Positions 26,164-34,162 are shown, counted from the first letter of the stretch. The stretch: DNA of 64,000 bases from Larkinella soli (GCF_003703975.1 NZ_QTJY01000001.1:620001-684000), one strand, 5' to 3'. Numbers and translations are program-made. The notes: a model not told the origin generated them from the letters alone.

Positions 26164-26193
26164 AAAAAGTTGTCCGATCGGACAACTTTTTTT
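26164..26193 (+). terminator. Rho-independent terminator, 28-bp perfect palindrome
   Basis: A perfectly self-complementary segment 26164-26191 centred on CCGATCGG, with the half-site AAAAAGTTGTCCGA, followed by two more T residues. It ends the TolB-like transcript and works in either direction. A HigB-type pseudogene begins just downstream. Confidence 0.9.
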
Positions 26194-26222
26194 AGTTTTA
26201 CAGTCATTCATGTCAATCCACC

Positions 26223-26561
26223 GTGCGAAAAATTCTTTTCTTTAAGGATTACTTCCTTGAGTTTTACCAAAAATAGCGTCCCCAGGTAAAGGAAAAAATA
26301 AACTGGACCTTACGACTAATTCAGGAGATACCGATGGTACCGGAGACTTACCTGAAACACATAGAAAATACAGACGGCCTTTTCGAGATCAGGGTTCTGT
26401 CGCGATCTGACATCTTTCGAATCTTCTGCTTTTTCGATGAAGGAAACCTGATTATTATCGGGAACGGTTTTCAAAAGAAAAGCCAGAAAACGCCGAAAAC
26501 CGAAATTGATAAAGCTCTGACAATTAAACGGGAATATGAAGAACAAAAACAAAAGTCTTAA
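26223..26561 (+). pseudogene. HigB/RelE-family toxin gene interrupted by an in-frame amber codon
   Basis: Reading from the GTG at 26223 gives VRKILFFKDYFLEFYQK, then TAG at 26274-26276, then RPQVKEKINWTLRLIQE and onward in the same frame to a stop at 26561. Together these make a full-length Gp49/HigB-type toxin of about 112 codons, with the conserved ETYLKHIENTDGLFEIRV, SDIFRIFCFFDEGNLIIIGN and GFQKKSQKTPKTEIDKAL blocks. Without the TAG the gene would look intact. Translation from the internal ATG at 26334 would give only 75 residues, lacking the N-terminal helices. The gene overlaps the antitoxin start by 26 bp, as usual for higBA. It may be inactivated by mutation; a sequencing error or suppression is possible. 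Confidence 0.85.
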
Positions 26562-26841
26562 ATCACTCGACGAATTAATCAACGAGGAATACGGCCCCCG
26601 GGGTTTGGAGAAAAGGGAGAAATTCGAAGAAGGTTATGAAGCCTTCCGACTGGGCGTCCTTATTCATGAAGCCCGGTTAGAAAAGGGATTGACTCAGGAG
26701 GAACTGGCCCGACGCTGCGGGACGAACAAGTCGTTTATTTCGAAAATTGAAAATGACGCCAAAGACGTTAAAATCTCTACCCTTCGGCGGATTATCGAAA
26801 ACGGGCTTGGCGGGCACCTCCATCTTTCCATTAAATTTTAA
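26536..26841 (+). CDS. HigA-type antitoxin, XRE helix-turn-helix
   Basis: 101 residues, intact. The charged N-terminal 40 residues are followed by a Cro/C1-type helix-turn-helix at about 40-95: FRLGVLIHEARLEKGLTQEE, LARRCGTNKSFISKIENDAK, then DVKISTLRRIIENGLGGHLH. It overlaps the end of the toxin reading frame, the normal layout of toxin-first higBA modules. It should bind the toxin and repress the operon; with the toxin broken it may survive as a regulator or anti-addiction protein. Its stop is 3 bp from the stop of the converging response regulator gene. Confidence 0.9.
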   Translation: MKNKNKSLKSLDELINEEYGPRGLEKREKFEEGYEAFRLGVLIHEARLEKGLTQEELARRCGTNKSFISKIENDAKDVKISTLRRIIENGLGGHLHLSIKF

Positions 26842-26844
26842 CCT

Positions 26845-27522
26845 TCACACGATCAGCTTGTAGCCGATGCCCCGGACGTTGACGATCTGAACCTGAGGGT
26901 CGTCTTTGAGGTGACGACGAAGCCGGGTAATGAAGACGTCGAGGCTGCGGCCGTTGAAAAAGCTGTCGTCGCCCCAGAGTTCAAGCAGCACCCCGGATCG
27001 CTCCAGCACCTGATTGCGCTGCTCGTAAAGCCGCTTCAGCAGTTCCGATTCGCGGTGGGAAAGGGGGGTTTCGGTGCCGTTCAGGAACAGTTTCTGTTTT
27101 GGATAGTCGAACGCGTAGCGGCCGATGGTCAGGCGGCCCGGAGCCGTCGGTCGGGTGGGCGCGTGACGGTTCAGCAGGGCTTTGATCCGGACGATCAACT
27201 CGTCGATGCTAAACGGCTTTTTCAGGTAATCGTTGCCGCCCAGCTCGAAACCCCGGACCACATCGGCGGTCTGCGAACGGGCCGTCAGGAAGATGATGGG
27301 CACGTAGGGATGTTCCTGACGGACACGCTCGGCCAGCGTGAAGCCGTCGAGCCGCGGCATCATTACGTCGGCCACGATCAGGTCCGGGTTCTTCTCCCGG
27401 AACACGGCCAACCCCTCCTCTCCATCGGCGGCATACAGCACCTCGAACCCGCGCACTTCCAGACTGTCGCGCACGATCATTCCCAGGGCCGGTTCATCTT
27501 CGATCAGTAAAATGGTCGGCAT
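26845..27522 (-). CDS. OmpR/PhoB-type response regulator
   Basis: 225 residues. The receiver domain (about 1-115) has the acidic pair in LLIEDEPALG, the phosphoacceptor Asp52 in LIVADVMMPRLDG, the Thr of IIFLTARS and the conserved Lys of DYLKKPFS. The C-terminal winged helix (about 128-223) has LTIGRYAFDYPKQKLFLNG and SLDVFITRLRRHLKDDPQVQ, ending VRGIGYKLIV. It should be phosphorylated by the histidine kinase encoded 34 bp upstream. OmpR-type regulators bind direct repeats with about 10 bp spacing; such repeats occur upstream of the kinase gene and of the GLPGLI gene at 35 kb. Confidence 0.96.
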   Translation of the reverse strand: MPTILLIEDEPALGMIVRDSLEVRGFEVLYAADGEEGLAVFREKNPDLIVADVMMPRLDGFTLAERVRQEHPYVPIIFLTARSQTADVVRGFELGGNDYLKKPFSIDELIVRIKALLNRHAPTRPTAPGRLTIGRYAFDYPKQKLFLNGTETPLSHRESELLKRLYEQRNQVLERSGVLLELWGDDSFFNGRSLDVFITRLRRHLKDDPQVQIVNVRGIGYKLIV

Positions 27523-27556
27523 GGTGTTTTGTATCTCAATACCTAAAATCTACCCG

Positions 27557-29032
27557 TCACCTCTCCCTCGGAATCCACAGTTCAAACCGGCTCCCAACGC
27601 CCGGTTCGCTGGTGACCTCGATCCGTCCGCCGTGTTTTTCAACCACCTGCCGGACATACGACAACCCCAGGCCGAAGCCCTTGACGGGGTGAAGGTTTCC
27701 GGTCGGGACGCGGAAAAACCGGTCGAAAATCGCTTCCTGGTAATTCTTCGGGATACCGATGCCGTTGTCTTCCACGGCCAGCCGCCAGCCCCGCTCGTCG
27801 GAACGGCTGTCGATCCGGATCTCGACCGACTCGCGGGAATATTTGATGGCATTGTCGATCAGGTTGTTGATGGCGTTGCCGATGTGCAACCGGTCCGCTT
27901 CGACCGGGGCCTGGGACGGCTCCGCCCGCACTTCGATGGACACCGGTTTGGGGGCTTTCAGGCGGTGAATGCCCACGAGTTCTTGGAGCAGTTCGGCCGG
28001 CTGAAGCCGTTCGCGGTGAATCTCCAGCTCCCGGTTTTCCTCAACGGCCATATTCAGCACCTTCTCGACCAGGTCGGACAGCCGCTGAAGTTCGTTTCCG
28101 GAAATGGTCAGGTAGGTCCGGGTTTTCTGCGGGTCGTCGAGCGCCCCGAAATGCTGAAGGGCTTCCACGGCCGCCGACACCGTTGCGATGGGGGTTTTCA
28201 GCTCGTGAGTCATGTTGTTGATGAAGTCGTTCTTGATCTCCGACAGCTTTTTCTGTTTCAGGATCGTCGACAGCATGTACAGGAAACACCAGGTGGTGAG
28301 GGCCAGCAGAACCACGGACCCGCCCAGCGGCCAGCCCATCCGGCGGACGACATAGCCCATCGGTCGGTCAAAAGTGGCCTGAAGAAACTGGTTTTTGACC
28401 GGGTTGATCGGCATGGGCGGGGTTTTGATCCTGCCCCCAGCCGAGACCAGGCTGTCCATCTTCATTTCATAGCGCCCGGGTCTGATGAAAACCGTATCGA
28501 GCCGGTATTCCTCGCGGATGTCGCGCAGGCGGAGTTCAGCGCGGTAGGTGGAATCGAACCGGCGGAGGTCGAACGGGTGGCGTCCGGCCCAGTCGACGAT
28601 GAGCATGCGGGTCAGGCGGTGCGCCAGCGTGTCGATCAGCAGGGAGTCTCCGGCTTTCCCGGGCGCTCTGCCGACGGTGTAGTTCATCACCCGGGTTCCC
28701 TTTTGGTCTTCCTGCCGAAACCGCACTTCCATCCCGTCCCTGATCCGGCGGTTGATTACCACGCGTTCGCCGATTTCGTCGTCCAGCGGTTCGGTATTTC
28801 GGAAAAAGACGCGCCGGGGCGGTTCGCCGGGTTTCAGTTTGGCGCCCATCAGCCGCCGGGCCTCGGCAAACTGCTGCTTCTCGACGGCGGAGATGAAGGC
28901 CGTCCGGACGGTCCGACGAAACTGGAGTTCGTGGATCTGATAGGTGGAAATGAGCCAGTAGCCCTGGAAGGCGATCACTCCCAGGATGCAGACCGTCATC
29001 AGTACAAATATGGAACGGATCCGGCGTTTCAT
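27557..29032 (-). CDS. Membrane sensor histidine kinase
   Basis: 491 residues. Two membrane helices (about 8-30 and 232-257) enclose a periplasmic sensor of about 200 residues with no motif I recognise. The cytoplasmic part has the HisKA dimerisation domain with the phospho-accepting His276 in NNMTHELKTPIATVS, and a HATPase domain with the N box (NAINNLIDNAIKYS), G1 (VEDNGIGIPKNYQ) and G2 (GFGLGLSYVRQVVEKHGG) motifs. There is no HAMP domain. It is cotranscribed with the response regulator, kinase gene first. Four 10-bp-phased TTAAC-like repeats lie just upstream and suggest autoregulation. Confidence 0.96.
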   Translation of the reverse strand: MKRRIRSIFVLMTVCILGVIAFQGYWLISTYQIHELQFRRTVRTAFISAVEKQQFAEARRLMGAKLKPGEPPRRVFFRNTEPLDDEIGERVVINRRIRDGMEVRFRQEDQKGTRVMNYTVGRAPGKAGDSLLIDTLAHRLTRMLIVDWAGRHPFDLRRFDSTYRAELRLRDIREEYRLDTVFIRPGRYEMKMDSLVSAGGRIKTPPMPINPVKNQFLQATFDRPMGYVVRRMGWPLGGSVVLLALTTWCFLYMLSTILKQKKLSEIKNDFINNMTHELKTPIATVSAAVEALQHFGALDDPQKTRTYLTISGNELQRLSDLVEKVLNMAVEENRELEIHRERLQPAELLQELVGIHRLKAPKPVSIEVRAEPSQAPVEADRLHIGNAINNLIDNAIKYSRESVEIRIDSRSDERGWRLAVEDNGIGIPKNYQEAIFDRFFRVPTGNLHPVKGFGLGLSYVRQVVEKHGGRIEVTSEPGVGSRFELWIPRER

Positions 29033-29073
29033 CTCTTCACAAAACTACCCCATTTCGGCGGCCGGGCAACGCG

Positions 29074-29113
29074 TGTTAACGTTGTTTAACACTATTTTAC
29101 GCTGCTTAACACT
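29074..29113. promoter_or_regulatory. Four 10-bp-phased TTAAC-type direct repeats upstream of the kinase/regulator operon
   Basis: Read on the plus strand, TTAAC occurs at 29076, 29086 and 29106, with a degenerate TTTAC at 29096, giving an exact 10 bp period. The best copies extend to TTTAACACT and CTTAACACT. The array begins about 42 bp upstream of the kinase start codon (29032). OmpR-family regulators recognise tandem half-sites at helical spacing, so this is a candidate operator for the response regulator. The same pattern occurs at 35011-35037. Confidence 0.7.
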
Positions 29114-29136
29114 GAAGAGGAATGTACCCAAAACCC

Positions 29137-29346
29137 TCACTCATACGGACCATACTTTTCCATCCATTCACATTCCAGAACGGTGGCGCGGGCGGTGCCG
29201 GCACGTTTGTGCCGGAAGGTACCCTCCTTACAGCGGTGAACTTCGCAAAACTTTTCACGGGCTTTCCGACGCAGGTTGAACGGGATTCGTTTGTAGGCTT
29301 CGCTCAGCCGGATGCTCAGATCGATGTTAGTTTTTTGCACAAGCAT
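29137..29346 (-). CDS. Small basic hypothetical protein, 69 residues
   Basis: The ATG at 29346 starts MLVQKTNIDLSIRLSEAYKR; a TTG 12 codons upstream is possible. The protein is rich in Arg and Lys, with IPFNLRRKAREKFCEVHRCK and a C-terminal RATVLECEWMEKYGPYE. It has no export signal. I do not recognise the family; the compact basic composition and its position divergent from an XRE regulator gene suggest a small DNA- or RNA-binding protein. Small related-looking proteins are frequent next to regulators in Cytophagales, but this is a recollection rather than a search. Confidence 0.55.
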   Translation of the reverse strand: MLVQKTNIDLSIRLSEAYKRIPFNLRRKAREKFCEVHRCKEGTFRHKRAGTARATVLECEWMEKYGPYE

Positions 29347-29481
29347 CTTTAATTTTACGGGAAGATTGGTAAACTTGTTCAAATTTGTGAGCGAAACAAT
29401 AACAAATTAAACTTTTTGTCAAGCATACTGAATTATTTTCTTTACATATTGTAAAAATATTTTTAAACATTAGATAACAGC

Positions 29482-29841
29482 GTGTCGGTTTCAGTCAATG
29501 CCAGAAGAATGGAAGGGCGGATGAAAGAGTTAGAACTAACTCAGGGGTTATTTGCTGAAAAACTTGGCGTTAGCCGGCAAACGGTTGCTGCCATCCTTTC
29601 AAGGGGCAAACTACCGAAAGACAAATACCTTTCATTGATAGCAGAGATTCTTCAGGTTTCGGAGGAATACCTTCTACAAGACTCGAAGCCGGGTTACCTC
29701 TCACCAGAACCAGCCAGCGACACCGGAAAAGGCGACCTGGATGTATATATTCTTCGGCTGGAAACTGAAAACAGAATGCTGCGGGAGGAAAACGAGCGGC
29801 TGCGGGAATTGATCAGAAAGATTAAGCAGAAGCCCGAATAA
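29482..29841 (+). CDS. XRE-type helix-turn-helix regulator with C-terminal coiled coil
   Basis: 119 residues. The start is GTG at 29482; an alternative ATG at 29509 would cut the first nine residues, before the helix-turn-helix. The N-terminal domain (about 5-68) is a Cro/C1-type fold: KELELTQGLFAEKLGVSRQT, VAAILSRGKLPKDKYLSLIA. After a Pro/Ser linker, residues 88-115 form a heptad-like coiled coil (YILRLETENRMLREENERLR). It probably dimerises through the coil and acts as a DNA-binding regulator. It is divergent from the small basic gene, with a very AT-rich 135 bp gap between them. Confidence 0.88.
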   Translation: MSVSVNARRMEGRMKELELTQGLFAEKLGVSRQTVAAILSRGKLPKDKYLSLIAEILQVSEEYLLQDSKPGYLSPEPASDTGKGDLDVYILRLETENRMLREENERLRELIRKIKQKPE

Positions 29842-29854
29842 CTCGAAAAATAGT

Positions 29855-29862
29855 TACGTTTG
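29855..29862 (+). promoter_or_regulatory. Putative -7 element (TACGTTTG) for the cupin gene
   Basis: A TAnnTTTG match 13 bp after the regulator stop. A start near 29869 would give the cupin gene a leader of about 92 nt, longer than for other genes in the window, so a further promoter closer to 29962 cannot be excluded. Confidence 0.4.
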
Positions 29863-29961
29863 TCTTCATTTGTCGGCTCAGCCTGCCGCTGGGACGGGTC
29901 AGCTTCGGTTAGGAGTCAACCTTCTGAATATCAATCCATAAAAGACCCCAATCTTCGTATT

Positions 29962-30501
29962 ATGGAACGCCGAGCCTTTCTCCGGTTTCCCCTGAGTGCC
30001 TCCATCCTGGCTTTCTTCGGCCGGCCTCCGCTGGCCCCGGTGAAAGGTTTCAAGGTAGAGGCCGGAAAAGACCGATTCAGCAACAGCCTCTCCTACATCG
30101 GCGCCCGCTTCGACCTGAAGGTTTCGGGCAAGGATACCAATGGGGCCATTTCCGTCTACGAAACCACCCGATACGAGAAGAGAGGGCCGGTTCTGCACAT
30201 TCACCCTGATCTCGACGAATGGTTTTATGTCCTCGACGGCGAGTTCAAGTTCCGGCTGGGAGACGAAATTCTTTACCTGAAGACCGGGGATTCGCTGTTT
30301 GGTCCGCGGGGCATACCGCATGCCTTCGTCAAAATCAGCGAAGGGCCGGCGCGGCTGCTGCTCCACCACCAGCCCGCCGGGCGGATGGAAGAACAGTTCT
30401 TTGAAGGAAGTCAGATGAAGAACCCGACCATCGCCGAACGGGAAGCCAGCATGCGGAAATACAACATCATACCGGTCGGGCCGCCCCTCAGTCCGGACTG
30501 A
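29962..30501 (+). CDS. Cupin-domain protein with a twin-arginine-type leader
   Basis: 179 residues from the ATG at 29962. The leader MERRAFLRFPLSASILAFFG has an ERRAFLR core like Tat signals, with a probable cleavage before the mature GFKVEAG. The single cupin domain (about 75-150) has motif 1 GPVLHIHPDLDEWFYVLDGE with two His and a Glu placed as metal ligands, and motif 2 GDSLFGPRGIPHAFVKISEG with the third His. Export of a folded metal-loaded cupin by Tat is consistent. The substrate is unknown; related proteins include quercetin-dioxygenase-like enzymes and simple binding proteins. Confidence 0.85.
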   Translation: MERRAFLRFPLSASILAFFGRPPLAPVKGFKVEAGKDRFSNSLSYIGARFDLKVSGKDTNGAISVYETTRYEKRGPVLHIHPDLDEWFYVLDGEFKFRLGDEILYLKTGDSLFGPRGIPHAFVKISEGPARLLLHHQPAGRMEEQFFEGSQMKNPTIAEREASMRKYNIIPVGPPLSPD

Positions 30502-30519
30502 TTTAAAGTATGAGAAATA

Positions 30520-31074
30520 TCAAAGCGATCGAAGTGTTGTATATTCCGTTGGACTACTAAAAATATAGGTGATTTCATTCCAGACATTTCCTCCATGAAT
30601 GGTTAAACCTGCTTTCCGCTTTTCGACTTTACCGTTAAAATCTTTTATGTCAAAATAGCGGTCCGGCTGATGAACGGGTCGTAAGTACAACTGCTTTCCA
30701 ACTGCCTTGGATAAACAATCCAATAGTTCTTCAGAGGGACTGGCCGGTATCTTATTGCCGTTGGAATCCCCTTTATAAATTAAAACAAGGTTTCCATTTA
30801 CATCGGCAAATTGTGTTGGCGGAGCCTCTTTATACCGGTCATCAATTAAGGCACTTAAGTGTATTCTACGACGGCCGGTTGTATCGACAAAGTCAATCAT
30901 TTCTACGGCCCCAATATTTTCTTTAAAAAAATTTTCCCTTACACATTCGCCGGCATAATCGATAATGATTTTTCTTATCACAAGATCGGTAATTTCTACC
31001 TCGGCACAAGGTTTATTTTGTCCAAAACCCTTGAACGAAAACAAAAACATAAAGAAAATCAGAGCCTTTTTCAT
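30520..31074 (-). CDS. Exported hypothetical protein, 184 residues
   Basis: A signal peptide is clear (MKKALIFFMFLFSFKGFGQ). The mature part has two Cys (NKPCAEVEI and AGECVREN), then an alternation of charged and beta-rich segments with LSALIDDRYKEAPPTQFADV and VNGNLVLIYKGDSNGNKIPA. No known family is recognised. Its base composition is more AT-rich than the genes before 30 kb. It lies 94 bp downstream of the JAMM lipoprotein gene on the same strand, so the two may be expressed together. Confidence 0.7.
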   Translation of the reverse strand: MKKALIFFMFLFSFKGFGQNKPCAEVEITDLVIRKIIIDYAGECVRENFFKENIGAVEMIDFVDTTGRRRIHLSALIDDRYKEAPPTQFADVNGNLVLIYKGDSNGNKIPASPSEELLDCLSKAVGKQLYLRPVHQPDRYFDIKDFNGKVEKRKAGLTIHGGNVWNEITYIFSSPTEYTTLRSL

Positions 31075-31167
31075 AGGGTTGAAGCAGTTAAAATAAGATG
31101 CTTCCCAAAAATTTAAAATGCACTAGACAAAAATTAATAGAGAAGCATCTCATTCTTGTTTAAAGGA

Positions 31168-32436
31168 TTAATTAAGGCATGGCATTCGCTCATTGCTTAC
31201 AACTCCATTCGGCGTAAACGTGAGTAAACGATTACCGGTAACTATTTGATGTCGAATTCCTGGATAACTCGCAGCGGCCTTTTTATCTTTTGGACTTGGA
31301 TTTAAATGGTCATATCCGGGTTCAATGGGATGAGTGTGCACCAAAGCGGCCAACTCCCAGGTCTGACTGGTTCTTTGACTCCAATCATAATAAGTCACCT
31401 CATATTTGCTTGTCATCACATTCAAATCGACACGAAAAATAATTTGTCCACTTATATCACGCACTTCACCTGGCCAATAACAATCATGCACTTCATTTAA
31501 AGCGTATGGTAAAATAAAAACTTTCCCGTCTGTGGTAACGTAAGCACTCATCTCCCTCTGAACCATTTTCTGGTGCGCTTGCATGATTAAATACCCTCCA
31601 CATGGGTTATTGCTGAATCCCATTCTCGTTTCGCTGGGAGGGCCATAGGGAAGAATCGGCTGCATCACATTTTTGGGATCGAAGATGATCCATGCCCCTG
31701 CTGATCCGGATGGCACATCGTAGGTAATACCGGTAAAAGCCGGGTCAAGTGCATATTCAGACATTACACAATTGTAGCCGGTCTGGCAATTTGTCCCGTG
31801 GACAATAAATCCCATTACATCAATCGTCCAATTTTGGCATAATGTATTGATTCCACAAATCACCCCTCTTTTTCTGGTTTGAGGATTGGAAACCGGAGTA
31901 GCTTTTTCTAAACCGCCACCGGTATCTACTTCACCTACAACGCCCGTAATTATATTATTCTTTAGGGTCAACCCAATTAAAAACTGATTTTCCCAGTTCC
32001 TGAACAGAATGACACCGGTATAATTCCTAAAATCCGTTGGCTTTTTAGCCCATTCCTTCAAGTCCTGAATGTACTCAACGACCTTAGAAACCATTTTTCC
32101 GTTTTTGTCCCGGTAGATCCATAAATGCTTAAAACCAGAATAAACACCTTCTTTTTTGTGAACTATAGGGACCACGACCATTTGGGCCTTTGTTGCGTCA
32201 TTCCTATTCCTGTATTCATAAGCGTCTTTCCAAAAAAGCGTCCGGTGTAAATCTCCGGAATCCCCTAAATTTCCAGTATAGGTTCGCTCAAACCAGGATC
32301 TGGCAGTTGCCAGGTCAACGTCCAGGGAATGAGAATGATGTGTGACTTCAAAGTTGCATGTACAAGAAAATATTAGAATACAAATGAAAATACCGGAGAT
32401 TGTAGGCCGAAACATGGTCAGATATGAAGCTTTCAT
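31168..32436 (-). CDS. Lipoprotein with C-terminal JAMM/JAB-type (DUF4329-like) metalloprotease motif
   Basis: 422 residues. A lipoprotein signal (IFICILIFSC, Cys25) anchors it. Residues about 40-280 have no recognised domain and contain a Cys-rich part (GVICGINTLCQNW, GTNCQTGYNCVM). Near the C-terminus the elements of a JAB/JAMM zinc-peptidase motif appear in order: Glu296 in REMSAYVTTDGKVFILPY, His367-x-His369 in ALVHTHPIEPG, then Ser381-x-x-Asp384 in NPSPKDKKA. The Glu block resembles the EYGGxI-type start of DUF4329. JAMM enzymes cut isopeptide or peptide bonds, and DUF4329 occurs in polymorphic toxins. Activity and substrate here are inferred only. The gene is AT-rich. Confidence 0.7.
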   Translation of the reverse strand: MKASYLTMFRPTISGIFICILIFSCTCNFEVTHHSHSLDVDLATARSWFERTYTGNLGDSGDLHRTLFWKDAYEYRNRNDATKAQMVVVPIVHKKEGVYSGFKHLWIYRDKNGKMVSKVVEYIQDLKEWAKKPTDFRNYTGVILFRNWENQFLIGLTLKNNIITGVVGEVDTGGGLEKATPVSNPQTRKRGVICGINTLCQNWTIDVMGFIVHGTNCQTGYNCVMSEYALDPAFTGITYDVPSGSAGAWIIFDPKNVMQPILPYGPPSETRMGFSNNPCGGYLIMQAHQKMVQREMSAYVTTDGKVFILPYALNEVHDCYWPGEVRDISGQIIFRVDLNVMTSKYEVTYYDWSQRTSQTWELAALVHTHPIEPGYDHLNPSPKDKKAAASYPGIRHQIVTGNRLLTFTPNGVVSNERMPCLN

Positions 32437-32900
32437 AGAAGTAAGGAAAAAGTTTTATAACTAATTCGAAGATTTAAAACTTTTAGACCACAAAAGTCAT
32501 CCTTATCCGAATACGGAAGGCATTCAGATAAAAAACCGGGCAGCCATGAAATAACCTGATATCAGGAAGGGATAGTTAAAGTTTAGTAAATAATGTGTAA
32601 GATCAAAATTCAGCCATTCATTAAGAACTTATACTTAATTTTTCCATAATTTAATACGTACTTACTATAAATCACATCCCTCATTCCCAATACAATACGA
32701 AAATCCGATGATAATTTTCACCAAAGTAACATAGCTTACAACGGCATTTGTATTCGGATGATTTTAAGAATAACTGACCTTTCCTTTATATAATGAAACG
32801 ATTTTAGCACCTTTTTTTAGGAAAAAGTTAAAAACCCCCTGCAATCCAATAATTCATATTTCGTTCAAGTTTTTATTTTAAAATAAACGGTAACTTAACT
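32437..32900. other. AT-rich intergenic region with no visible gene
   Basis: About 464 bp, low in GC, with runs of A and T. I see no ORF with coding character, no tRNA-like fold and no clear terminator. It lies between the JAMM lipoprotein start (minus strand) and the stop of the next minus-strand gene. Short palindromes such as CCTGATATCAGG are present but not obviously functional. Confidence 0.6.
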
Positions 32901-33122
32901 TTACGGCACGGAGTCACCCGTCTTGTCTCCCTCTGCGTTTCGCTTCCGCAACCGTCGTCCGATTACCACACAGACCCGACCATCCGAAAATTGCACCAGC
33001 ATACTGCCGTTGCGGCCCCGGATCGTTTTACCGTCGGTTCGTCGGACGGCCCGACAGGCAGCCCCCTTCAACTTTGGGTCCGTCATCCGGTCGCCGAGGT
33101 AGATATATTCTGCGTTTTGCAT
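32901..33122 (-). CDS. Small hypothetical protein, 73 residues
   Basis: Begins MQNAEYIYLGDRMTDPKLKG and continues ACRAVRRTDGKTIRGRNGSM, then LVQFSDGRVCVVIGRRLRKR. The composition is basic with a beta-rich pattern, compatible with a small SH3-like barrel; the repeated short strands VQFSDGRVCVVIGRRL support that shape. No signal peptide, so it is cytoplasmic. I believe similar small proteins occur in Cytophagales but cannot name a family. It is divergent from the DNRLRE lipoprotein gene, 99 bp apart. Confidence 0.6.
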   Translation of the reverse strand: MQNAEYIYLGDRMTDPKLKGAACRAVRRTDGKTIRGRNGSMLVQFSDGRVCVVIGRRLRKRNAEGDKTGDSVP

Positions 33123-33221
33123 TAAATGATCAGTCTTTCAGGTATTTCAGATAATTTAGAGTCCAGGATTCCCGGAAGGCCCGGAAATCCGGGCTTCATT
33201 TTCAAACAGAAACCACCGTCG

Positions 33222-33869
33222 ATGAACACCGCTTTCCGCTTCGCCTTCCTGGCCGTCTTGCTGATTTTTCAGGGTTGTAAAAAAGACCATCCCGTGACGG
33301 CCCGACTTGTCCTGCAGCCGGGACCGGAAGCCGGGCAGGACGCCATTCTCAGCCGGGTCGTTCCCGACCGGAACCAGAGCCTCCACCCCGACCTTCCGCT
33401 GTCGGCCATTTTCGTAGAAGGGGAACTGAACATCAACCGGGTAGCCATTCTGTTCGATCTGAGTTCCATATCGGCGAAAGCCAACGTCAAAAAAGCACTG
33501 CTAACTCTTTATTTTAACCCTAAGTCGGTTTACCTTGCCAGCAATGGGGCAACGGGGCACTACCCTGAAAACGCTTTTCAGATTCAGCGTATCACCGCGC
33601 CCTGGAAGGAAACCATCATTACCTGGAACAACCAGCCCGCCACTTCCTCCGAACTCCAGGTGCTGGTGCCGGCTGCTACCTCCCCTACCCAAAACTACAC
33701 CGTCGACGTGACGGACCTGGTCAGGGAGATGGTCCGCAACCCGGCCGCCAATTACGGCTTCCTGCTGAAACACCAGAACGAAACGCCCTACCGCATCACG
33801 TTCCTGGCCTCCAGCGACCACCCCGACGCAGAACTGCGCCCGAAACTGGAAGTTGAATACGAAAACTAA
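33222..33869 (+). CDS. DNRLRE-domain lipoprotein (CBM96-like beta-sandwich)
   Basis: 215 residues from the ATG at 33222, chosen because it opens a lipoprotein signal (MNTAFRFAFLAVLLIFQGC, Cys19). A 32-codon upstream extension has no signal character. The domain shows GPEAGQDAILSRVVPDRN, INRVAILFDLSSISAKANVK with ALLTLYF after it, then ITAPWKETIITWNNQPATSS, and NYTVDVTDLVREMVRNPAAN, then NYGFLLKHQNETPYRITFLA, the layout of DNRLRE domains. Such domains bind carbohydrates or act as spacers in surface proteins. Here it is the whole protein, so a surface-exposed binding lipoprotein is likely. Confidence 0.8.
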   Translation: MNTAFRFAFLAVLLIFQGCKKDHPVTARLVLQPGPEAGQDAILSRVVPDRNQSLHPDLPLSAIFVEGELNINRVAILFDLSSISAKANVKKALLTLYFNPKSVYLASNGATGHYPENAFQIQRITAPWKETIITWNNQPATSSELQVLVPAATSPTQNYTVDVTDLVREMVRNPAANYGFLLKHQNETPYRITFLASSDHPDAELRPKLEVEYEN

Positions 33870-34015
33870 AGCGCAGACAAGCCCCCCTTTTTAGAGATTG
33901 TTTGGGAGATTCCTTACGATCAAAATATCTGATTTCACTCTGAAAAACCAGAAGAAATTCGTATTTATGAAGCCATTACCGTATGAGGGAACCGGTGACC
34001 TCTATACGAGAATAG

Positions 34016-34051
34016 TAAAAAAACAGTCCTTCCCCAGCGGAGAAGGACTGT
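34016..34051 (-). terminator. Terminator-like hairpin reading on the minus strand
   Basis: ACAGTCCTTC at 34023-34032 pairs with GAAGGACTGT at 34042-34051 around a 9-base loop. On the minus strand the stem is followed by seven U residues (A run 34017-34023). No minus-strand gene is visible just to the right, so it may end an unseen small transcript. Confidence 0.7.
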
Positions 34052-34135
34052 AACAATTACTTGTTATTTGTTTAAAAATTTCCCAAAATTCCAATTATTT
34101 CTTTCTTTAATCAAGAGAAAGAAAGCAAAAGCATT

Positions 34136-34162
34136 AAAACCAGCTAAACGGCTGGTTTTTTA
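34136..34162 (+). terminator. Terminator-like hairpin on the plus strand
   Basis: AAAACCAGC at 34136-34144 pairs with GCTGGTTTT at 34151-34159 over a 6-base loop, followed by more T residues. It is about 267 bp past the DNRLRE lipoprotein stop, so it may end that transcript or a small RNA. Confidence 0.75.
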
